This document shows positions 55,166 through 64,000 of a stretch of DNA of 64,000 nt, one piece after another. The notes under the pieces are model-generated. The model was given only the letters and a program-made list of their open reading frames with translations, ran no database searches and was not told where the DNA came from. Numbering within the stretch: position 1 is the stretch's first letter; the number at the start of each line of letters is the position of its first letter. Made by a program: the position numbers and the translations under genes. Source of the DNA: Cryptomeria japonica (taxonomy: Eukaryota > Streptophyta > Pinopsida > Cupressales > Cupressaceae); the NCBI RefSeq assembly GCF_030272615.1, contig NC_081414.1, positions 335,405,427 through 335,469,426 on the forward strand, written 5' to 3'.

Positions 55166-56712
55166 TTAATTGATCTATTTTTGATATTTTAAAATTATCA
55201 TCTATCCATCAAGAGATCCTTACTAAATAGTTAAAGATGCCCATGTGCCTACTAACATTCATCCTACCCAATTCCAAGCACTAGTATGCCATCTATCGTC
55301 CTCTTATCAACTAGCTTTAAATCAAAATGATATGTTACTGAGTGATCCAACCCATAAATTTTTCCCTACACATTGAATTCATCATCATAAAACACAAGGT
55401 GAAACGAGTCCTAATGGATATTGGTTCTATCATGCAGAATTATTTTGAGTTGGAGGCTTGAAATATGAATAATTTATCTTTTTATTTGTTAGTTGCTTAC
55501 TTTTTTATGGGTTAATAGAAATTTGGGTATTGTATAGAACTTTAAAATAAAGTATAATCTAATCAAACACTATATTTCATTTGATGTTATCAAGAAGTTT
55601 TACTAGTTTTCTTCATAATGTGTATCTTATATAGTTTATCTTAATATTGTCTTTCTTGTATCCTGTAGCCGTTTTGGAAGAATTATCATAAATTTCATTT
55701 AAACCGTTGGATATTTCTATAAATTAGAGGATAAATCTATAACAATGATATCAAGAGACTAACCAAAGCGATTGGCTTCATTACGAGGTAAGGGTAGCAT
55801 TTGTCATGTTTGTATTCCTCAAAGTATGGTTGGTGTCTATTAAGTTGTTGTCTTGTAAGGGTGTTTTGAAGATTGAGAAGAGACTTTTGATGGGTATTAA
55901 TCCTATTGTTGTCAAGTGTGCCTAATTGGAATTGAATGTTTCCAAGGTTTATGTACATTAGAGGGCAAATGATTCTTGAGATTGTCACTTCAATTAAATA
56001 ATTACTGAGAAATTTGAATTGCTTGCTTGTAAATGAATTCTTTAAAAAAAAGGTTACTTTATTATAAGTATGATTTTGTAATTGAGATTACTTTGAAAAT
56101 ACCTGAATAAATTATCTTCAAACAATAGTATACCAGTGGCTTCACCCTTGACGTAATGTTGCAGTTAGTCTTACTGAATTTAACTTTGCTCTAAAAGACC
56201 AATAAGACAAAATGAAGCTTGACATCCAATCCTTCAAACTGATAATCAAATTGAAACTTAACCCAAACTATAATAACATATGATAGCACATTTAAATAAT
56301 CTAAATGAATAGATTTATCACAGGGGACTAATCAAACAATAAAAAAGATAAATATCATTAGAGATGAAAAACACTTGATCTTTGTATTGAAATAAACATA
56401 AGATAATCAACCGATTACATATAGCACAATGTCTTTTCACCAGTTTCACATTTTCAAAAAAAAACCCCAAGAGTATTGTATATAATTGCATCTCTGAATC
56501 TATCTCTCATTTCATCAAAAGATCCTCTATATATACATATGAGGATTCAGTTTCAAAATGAAAGGGCATACCCCTTCATTAAGAATTACACTAACTAATA
56601 TCTTAACTAAAAAAACCAACTAACTGACCCTAACACAACTACCAACATAACAAATATATTACATAAGACTTTAAAAGACAACAATTTGAAACATTCGAAA
56701 CAAGAGCTAATT
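55166..56712. other. AT-rich region with no supported gene
   Basis: No coding signal. On the minus strand a TATATATAG lies at about 56,528-56,536, roughly 180 bases after the end of the coil ORF, as a TATA box follows the ORF in the 6-kb LTRs. Confidence 0.35.
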
Positions 56713-58190
56713 GCCAAGAAATTCGCCACAATTCTTAATATGCTCCAAATACTTTTCTGAGTTACAGGTATCCACATCATAAATCATGTCCTTGACAACG
56801 ATCTCCAATGTGACAAACTGCTCCATCTATGCAATGGTTTCCTTTAACTATATTCCATGTATCTGGGCAACATCAAGGGCAACACCGAGGAGACTCTAGC
56901 ATTCAACAATCCATTTATCCTTATCCTTAATTTCACCTTTCTGGTCAACTAACATAGGAATACCATGTTGGATTACATCTTTAAACTCATCATATTCATT
57001 TTGTAATTCTACATTGAATTTATCATGCTTTGCACGTAGCCTTTCAATTTTCTCAATCTCTTTGGCATATGGTCCCTCCAAATTCTTCTCATGCATCTTG
57101 ACCCCCAGTCTATTTTTGATCCTGTTATGTGATATTGCACTATCCACATTTTTCTGAAACACAACCCAAAAGTCTTCCAAGTGACCTCGCAACTTTTCAA
57201 ATCTTCTATTCAATAAGAAAGAAGCAATATCAATTCTTACACTTTGCATATGTTTGAGAATTCTTTGATTTTTCTGCTGGAATTCCTCACATTTCTTCTT
57301 CTATTTTGAATTTTAAGGAGAAAGAAACATGGGTTTAGACTGTCCACTTCTTCTGATGGCCTCCTCATACATAGCTTTGTACTGATTCCTTTCCCTTACC
57401 ACTCTAACCGTCTGTGCCCTATTGAATTTGGAAATATCTACTCCTATATCTACTTTGACAATAGGATCAATATCTCCCACCTTTAATTTCATTATGTGTC
57501 CAAAAGCCCTATCCACATCAATAATTGTTGGTCTCTTGTTTGGTGGATACAATGCCCATAGCATTAGTTCTTCCCCATCTAGATCAAACCTTGACCCAAT
57601 AAAAATGTCATTAACTCCTTTAATATCCAATTTTAATTCCTCATTATCAGAGTGCAATAAAATATTAAAATAAAAGAGGCACTCAAGTCCCATCCTGGAA
57701 AAAGAATTACTCCAGTCTCTATCAGTAATTGTCTCCCTCCGTGGAGTCATTTTCACCAATTCTGCTTCTATATCCTCTTTTAGTTGCTTCAATAGTTCTA
57801 CCTCATTTTTAGGTGTCACATTTGGGATAGACTCCCTCAGCCTTTTGCCTTTGAAATTATAAAGAAAAGACTTAAATTATTTGGATTTAACAAATACATC
57901 ATCTGCCACAAAAGCAACATGTCCATCCAATCTTGCATCTTTATATATTTCCATTTTAGTTACAATTTGATCATCTTCATTGAACTCTTCTTCCACATCT
58001 TTTGCCTGTGACCTAGAAATCGCTTCAGGGTCTTCTGGTTCATTTTCTAACATTTGTTCTTCTGATTCCATCTCCATTAATCTCTATCTTTTCTCCTCCA
58101 ATTGTTTGTTTAGGTTATCAATCAATTCTTGAGCCTTTGCATCTTTCATGTTCCTAAATATATCTTCCTCTTCCAGACTCACATGCAAAT
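56713..58190 (-). pseudogene. Decayed 490-codon coiled-coil ORF, probable element protein
   Basis: A single minus-strand frame from about 58,190 to 56,713 is interrupted by stops at 58,084, 57,877, about 57,313-57,305 (two) and 56,896, plus a few near the end. It holds an N-terminal coil (AQELIDNLNKQLEEKR), an acidic linker (EEQMLENEPEDPEAISRSQA), a globular block (FNILLHSDNEELKLDIKGVN; LDGEELMLWALYPPNKRPTI), and a C-terminal coil (RVVRERNQYKAMYEEAIRRS; KIERLRAKHDKFNVELQNEY). Family unknown. Architecture and the following TATA resemble the U3 ORF of the 6-kb LTRs. Its N-terminal side is cut by the truncated Tat LTR at about 58,195. Confidence 0.5.
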
Positions 58191-58194
58191 AATC

Positions 58195-59579
58195 ACAAGG
58201 ACAAGACAAGAATGCAGATGCATACCCGAAGCTAAAATCTGAGTGAAAATGTTCCGGATGGGGGCGCGGGCGCCACTGTCCTAATTCTGCCCCTGAAACT
58301 GCTCCGAAAATTGCTGTTTTGCACTTTGGAAAACTATCGGAAATGCTGTCTGTCAGAAGGACCAGGGTGCCCAGCGCCCCTGTCCTGGCAGGACCAGGGC
58401 GCCCCACGCCCCTGTCCTGGTCTTTTTCTCTGAAACTTGGTGTGAAGTGCTGTCTCGGCCTGCTTTTCCCGGATCTACAACTTGCGGCGTCGTCCAAATC
58501 CCGAAACCTGCACTTATATCTGAAAAAGGGTATGGTGGGTGGCTATATAGGGTTTTGCCTTAGTAAAACCCCCACTTTGGTGATTTCCACCTCCACGAAT
58601 AGCCAAGTTGTGTTGTAAAAAGTATTGTGTGTGCAAACCTTGTGTGTGTGCAAGATCCTAAAATGCAAGTAAGCAAACTAGAGCAACCTAGAAAGTAAAC
58701 CCTAATTGCTTGTAAAGGATAATTTAAATGCTCCAAATCAAGATGCAAAGTGATCTAAAGCATGGATACAAATGATATAATGAGGCTTATGCAAAGACAT
58801 GAAAACAACATGAAATCATACCCAACCCCAAGGGAGGGGTACAAGCCAATCTTTAGTCGGTAATCCCCTATTGCTCTTCAATGTCTTCAAAGCCCTAAAT
58901 GAATGAATGAAATTGATGAATGCTTGATGGATGGATGTTGATTGTTGTTAAAATCTTCAAAGATCTACTCTTTCGCTGCATATAAGGCCCCTGAAACTCC
59001 AATTCAGATCCTTTCAAATGAAGAAAGAGAGCTCTTATATATGAAACCCTAGGTCTTAATTTCAACTTTTGGCCGACCTAGAGATTGAATCTCTCGTCAA
59101 TTTCTTGGGGTTAAGCTTTATTTTATGATTGGATTGCGCTCCTAAAATTTCGGGAAAAATGTCCGGGACCATGTGCACTCCGGGCGCCATGGTCCTCTCC
59201 GGGCGCCATGGTCCCGACAACTTTTCACCAAATTTTTAGGGCCATCGGATATGATGATTTTAGAGAGAATCCCGAAGTTACAGGTGATTTTGAGATGTTT
59301 TGACCCCCGAAATCAAGCCCCAAAGTTCAAAATAGGACCTAATTAGAGTTTTTGATTAAATGATGTATTGGAGGAATAAATGAAAAGGGCACACTTTAAT
59401 GAAAGGGCCCAACTTTATGATATGGGAGATGATAAAATAGAACCTTAAACTTAATTAATTTAATTAATTAAGTGCTAAAGGGGAAATGTAATGCAAAATG
59501 CAAAATGTGCCAAGGCAGGTGCTAAACTAGGTGTGAAATTGTACCACCCTAGCAAGTGCGTACAATTTACGACGCTACA
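58195..59579 (-). repeat. 3' LTR of the third Tat copy, truncated
   Basis: On the minus strand it starts TGTAGCGTC at 59,579 and follows the nested LTR to about 58,195, where similarity stops about 250 bp before the expected LTR end. It contains two GC-rich palindromic units (58,352-58,420) and the GGGCGCCATGGTCC motif twice (59,165-59,215). Confidence 0.85.
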
Positions 59580-61459
59580 TTTAGCCCCCACTTTAGCGGT
59601 CATATGAACACTATGTGCATATGCAAGCTAAAGTACAGAAAAGTAAACATTATTTGAAAAAGGATATATCCATAAGTCTGTCGAACGAAGCCCCCAGCGG
59701 TATCTGCAGTACTCAGTTAAGAACCACAACCTACCAAACCACATGTTAGATCACAAAATCACCTAATGCTTACTAAGGAAGGTGATGAAAATTCGAGGGT
59801 AGCTATATGCCCCCCCTGTTTCGGCTTGCTAATTTTAGTGAGTTGAAACAGGGTATCATATTTACCACTTCAAATTGTTAAAGAATATTGGTGACAAATG
59901 CTCACAAGAAGATTTGATATGAGATCAAAAACTAATGGAGAATCATTTGGTAAGAAAGAGGACTAAATCTCAATTCCAACACAACAAAGAGTGTGAGGAT
60001 TTGAGAGTTCTCTAACACAAGATGAAGGATGTAAATGGAAACAAAATGCAAACAGAAGAAAAGAAAGGAAAAAAGCATGAATACACACATTGGTGATCCA
60101 TGAGAAGAATAGTGAGAGAGAAAACATGGACTTCTCACCCCTACATCTTGTCTAGGTGATCCATGGAAAAAGGACATGGAAAACTAGCCCCTAGAGTCTG
60201 TCTAGGTGATCCATGTAAGGGAGGAGAGTGAGAAAGTCTAGCCTTATGCCACTAGTTCCACTCAACCTCGTGCATGTGTGTGTAAGGGAGGTTAGAAGCA
60301 CCTCATAGGAGTCTATGCCCAAGTATGCTACAACCTGTATATGTATAGTACAAAAGCGTGACATCTCGCTCTAAGAGTCTGTGCTCTGGTTCCGAGAATA
60401 ATTACCTTGCATAAAAGAAAAATGGAGAGAGCTCACTCTAAGAGTCTGTGCTCTGGTTCCGAGAATGACCCATTGCTCAAAAAGTGTAATGTTTATGTCA
60501 TAAGCAAAGTAGAACAAGGATACCCACCTTCATCAAAAAAGAAGATAGCCCAAAAATGCAACAATGTCATAGATCCAAGCAAGAGAGTTTTGCACTCAAG
60601 GATTTGATAGTTGAAAAGGGATATCTTGTAGTATGTGTAAAGGAGATCCTTAGAGGAGAAGAGATATTTGTACAAAAGATACCTATCCCTGAGAGGAATT
60701 GTCTTAGACAAATATAACATCTTCTAGAATAAGACAAAGAAGAGAATAAGAATGCAATACTTCCTTCTTTTGCGAGGTGAAAGTGATTCTTAATGAAGGA
60801 TGACACTCTTTTTAACCCAATTGGGAGAGTGAATTCATTATGGATGTATTTTACCAAGTGCAAAAGAGGTTGTAGTCAAGTACTTACACCTCTTGTAAGA
60901 GAGAATCCTTGAACAAACAACAACAAATGCATACAATGAATAACATCAAGTAATAAAGTTCGCACCATCCACGAAATAGGAAAAAGTGGATCCTTAGATA
61001 AAAATAAGGAAAGATCATTGCCTCCCAAGGATAAGGACAATGAGAAGGGCTTACACAATCTTCTAGGGAGAGATTTAGACACAAGCAAAATGTACTACAT
61101 ACTCACATGAGTTCATGCAAAGAAGACATTAGTGTATGTAAAATGCTCCTCACAAGAAGTGGGTAGGATAAGAAAGAGGATACACATCTTCTCCCATATC
61201 TAGGAAAAGAGGATTCTAAAGAAAAGATGATCAATATTTCCACACTATTACCCCAAAGGGAAATTTTAACCATAAAAAGAAGAGATGTATGAAATCACTC
61301 TTGTCCCCATAGGAACAAGAGATAACAGAAAAATTAGGCTATTATGTTGCTTCACAGCTATGATTGCACTTGAAATTGTACCATCATGAATGACAATGAG
61401 CCCCCAGTAAATGAGCTACCAATGTCACATAATGATGAGCAACATAATAGCCATTAATG
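59580..61459 (-). other. Non-coding 3' region of the third Tat copy
   Basis: The PPT complement is at 59,580-59,597 and the conserved 3' UTR extends to about 59,870. Beyond it lies sequence without similarity to the nested element, including a 31-bp direct repeat (CTCTAAGAGTCTGTGCTCTG... at 60,370 and 60,437) and TGTCTAGGTGATCCATG at about 60,150 and 60,199. No frame is convincing. Confidence 0.6.
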
Positions 61460-64000
61460 TTATTTAAAGACATGATAGACTGAATGAGGTATTTGAATAT
61501 GACATGCTAAATGCTCAACTATAAGTGAGATCAAAAACATGTATAAAATTGAAGAAGAAAAGTCACAAGAACTCTTAGAAGAGGGATGAGTGTAATTTAT
61601 TAGAGCCTTATCCCTAGAGGAAAGGACTTTATGATGAATAGGAGATAAAGATTCATAAGTGGATTTAGAAATTTGAGGGGATTCATAAAGAGATTTGTTC
61701 ATCGCCAAGATTTCCTTATGAGGGGAATGAGAGTTGACAGAAGTAGAAGATGATTTAGTTGAAGTGAGATCATCATCACTACTAAATATAGCATTCACAT
61801 TGAGAGATGGTCTATTAGATGCTTTGGTGGGCTTACAAATATTATATCCAAGTCCAAATGAATATTCATGCATGTTATGTTCTAAAGGAACTTTAATTCC
61901 TTGTTCATTTGTGCCACAACCATTTCCACTATAGCCACTCTTAGCCAAAATATGAAAACCACGACCATAATGATTAGCCATTTCAGAAAGAGAAGGTAGT
62001 TTTTCATAAGACAAAGAATCAAATTCCTTAGAACTAGAGGTGTGAGGAGAAGAAGTTTGAGAAGCGGCCACAAAATTATTGCTCATAGGTTCAAGTAAGA
62101 CTGATTGATCTCTAGTTTCTTCCTTCTTTTTAACTTTAAGCTATCTAGGAGGAACCCTATACTCACCTACAAAGGTGGGATTAAAATCAAGAGATCCCAA
62201 ATCATATTCTACGAGAACCTTCTCAGGATCAAAAGCCTTTTCATGTGTAGATTCAAGTTGAGAAGAATCTTCTTCAAGAACTTCAGACTCATCCAAAGAA
62301 TTTTGATTATCAGAGGGTGATGATTCATCCATAGGTATTTTGTTTAAAGAGTCATCACTAGAAGAGGAAGGTTTAGAAGAACTCCCTTTGGAAGTAGATG
62401 TTTCCAAACAAGCTTGAAAGTTAGTATCACCTATCAAGGTATATGTCTTATTGTTATAAATAAATTTAACTTGTCTATGCAATGTAGAGGGGACAGCTTG
62501 CATACTATGAATCCAAGGCCTCCCTAATAACAAGTTGTATGTTAGATTTCCCGACATAACATGGATAGGAGTAGGCAAAGTAATAGGTCCCACTGTGATG
62601 GGTAAGGTGATAATACCTAATGAAGACTTAGCCACATTATCAAAGCCTCGAATGGGATGAGAGTCAGGCTCAATAAGGGATGTATCCACATTCATCTTAT
62701 GCAATAGATTAATGCTACACACATTAAGGCCAGAGCCATTATCTACCAGTGTTCATCTTATAGCAGTGTCATTTATGATAACCACAATCATCAAGGGATC
62801 ATATTGATGTTGAATTTCACAAGAAGGTAACTCATCTTGAGTAAACACAATTTGAGCTTTAGGATTCATCACAGAGTTAACCAAAGACACTATATTACTA
62901 GATGTATTAGGTGGAGGAACATTCAAATCTTTCAAGGCATCTTGTAAAATTCCATGATGAGCGGAAGAAGTTTGGATCAAATCCCAAAGGGATATCTTTG
63001 CCGGAGTAGTTTTAAGTTGTTCTATGAGATCATATTCCTTAACAATAACTTGTGAAATACGTGGAGCTTGCGGAAGAATTGGTTGAGGATTAGGAAGAGA
63101 AACTGGAGTAACAGGAGGAGGATTAGGTTGCCTATTGTTTCTTGTGTTATAGGTATGAGCAATCGCATTATAACTCTCTCTAGTTAGTTGCTTAGCATAC
63201 TCATAAGGGCTCTTAGTAGAATAACCTCCTTGCACAGTAATAATAGGTTTCTTACGAGTGCAAAAAGAATCATTAGCATAACCACCTTGAACAACTAGGA
63301 TAGGCTTATTTAAAGGTTGAGAATTTTGAGAAGGACAAGCACCTTGGACGGTGAAGAGAGGTTTGTTAGGTGTTTCATTCACATGTATCAAATTGATTGA
63401 GGATGGTTCAGAGGAATGAACAAAAGTGTTGGAAGAATTATTGATAGTCTTCTCTTGCACTAAAATCTTATCACGGATTAAATCAATTTTAGGAGAGAGA
63501 CAAGAGGTAGGCATTGATGTTCTAGTAGGAAGAGTAATACTAGGAAAGGTCATATCATCCTTTATCATCAAAGGATCTACATGGGGAATAAACTCTCTAG
63601 GAGAAGGATCAACATTAATCTCTAAAGTCTCACTTTTGAGAGGGAGATCTTTAAAAGAGATGTTAACCATCTTGCTTTGAACTAGGGTATCCTTATGAGT
63701 AGAACCAAGTTGAGGAGAGGGAGATGCTTTATTTTTAGAGGGCAAATAATTGAGATTCAAGGAAGGTGAGAAATTATCAAGGGAGTTTTCAATCTCGATT
63801 TCATCCCCTTTGGCTAGGGTTCTCTCACGGGGTAGAGAATAATCTACACCTTCTTCTAATGGTTCATCCCAAATAGTGAAGTGGTTGAAAGGAATGTTTG
63901 AAGTATTGTTAATTTTGGGAGAGGAGATAACATTGTTTATTAATTCCTCATCCTTAGGAGGGAGAGCATCAATAGATGTGTTAAACTCATCCTCTTTCCT
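61460..64000 (-). pseudogene. Third Tat copy: N-terminal region, protease and G-patch ORF, partial
   Basis: One frame is open from the window edge at 64,000 down to 61,460 except for a TGA at 62,753-62,755 (Arg in the nested copy, CGA to TGA) and a TAG at 62,141. Parts: acidic start, three VQG repeats (LFTVQG, ILVVQG, IITVQG), ATPAKISLWDLIQTSS-like linker, protease LVDNGSGLN (about 62,750-62,720; here with the Ser that the nested copy changed to Phe), LLLGRPW, and the Gly-rich patch YGRGFHILAKSGYSGNGCG. It then ends in a short unrelated tail and no RT follows. Confidence 0.88.

Larger units (their letters stand above)
58195..64000 (-). mobile_element. Third Tat copy, minus strand, gag/protease only, pol-less, truncated
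   Basis: The same family as 25,327-38,064, inverted. Visible parts: an ORF entering at the window edge with VQG repeats, protease and G-patch-like segment, a 2-kb non-coding 3' region, purine tracts and the 3' LTR. RT, both RNase H domains, integrase and the antisense PMD gene are absent. The 5' LTR would lie beyond 64,000. Confidence 0.85.

Overview
This window is nuclear DNA of a plant with a very large, repeat-rich genome, probably a gymnosperm (inference: Ty1/copia, Ty3/gypsy-Tat and L1-type LINE relics, a plant mobile domain gene, spliceosomal splice sites, TATA boxes, and coding remnants of a type I associate with conifers and mosses). I see no intact single-copy host gene. Almost everything is transposable element, much of it nested.

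Layout. 0-4.3 kb: minus-strand relics, namely a decayed element-type ORF (about 0.37-1.5 kb) and the 3' half of an L1-type LINE (2.25-4.32 kb). 4.3-6.7 kb: AT-rich filler with a probable copia LTR fragment and one unidentified 175-codon minus ORF. 6,699-15,712: a complete but mutated Ty1/copia element (LTRs about 1.75 kb; target duplication ATGAC/ATGAT). 15.7-16.8 and 47.7-50.95 kb: two halves of a decayed DDE-type transposase gene, split by the next element. 16,792-47,708: an exceptionally long-LTR Ty3/gypsy element with two LTRs of about 5.99 kb, flanked by CAATG duplications. Each LTR carries an array of about 20 palindromes and, before its TATA box, a decayed ORF of about 1,190 codons. The internal part holds gag, protease, an RNase H-like domain placed before the RT, then RT, RNase H and integrase. 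25,327-38,064: a second Ty3/gypsy (Tat-type) element of 12.7 kb, inserted exactly in that RNase H domain (duplication CTATT). It has a 1,859-codon pol ORF with one nonsense codon and, in antisense before its 3' LTR, a spliced plant-mobile-domain (PMD) gene. 50.95-53.1 kb: AT-rich, little recognisable. 53.1-58.2 kb: minus-strand coding relics, including a fragment of the transcription factor SPT6 and a decayed ORF of about 490 codons. 58.2-64 kb: a third, minus-strand copy of the Tat family, reduced to protease/G-patch ORF, 3' UTR and a truncated LTR, without pol or the PMD gene.

History. Insertion order follows from nesting: DDE transposon, then the long-LTR element, then the Tat element. Stop-codon load agrees (about 11 in 3.3 kb of outer pol, 1 in 5.6 kb of nested pol). 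Many stops are CAG to TAG or CGA to TGA, as expected of methylated, silenced DNA. The items most worth following up are the ORF inside the 6-kb LTR, the covarying palindrome array beside it, and the antisense PMD gene.
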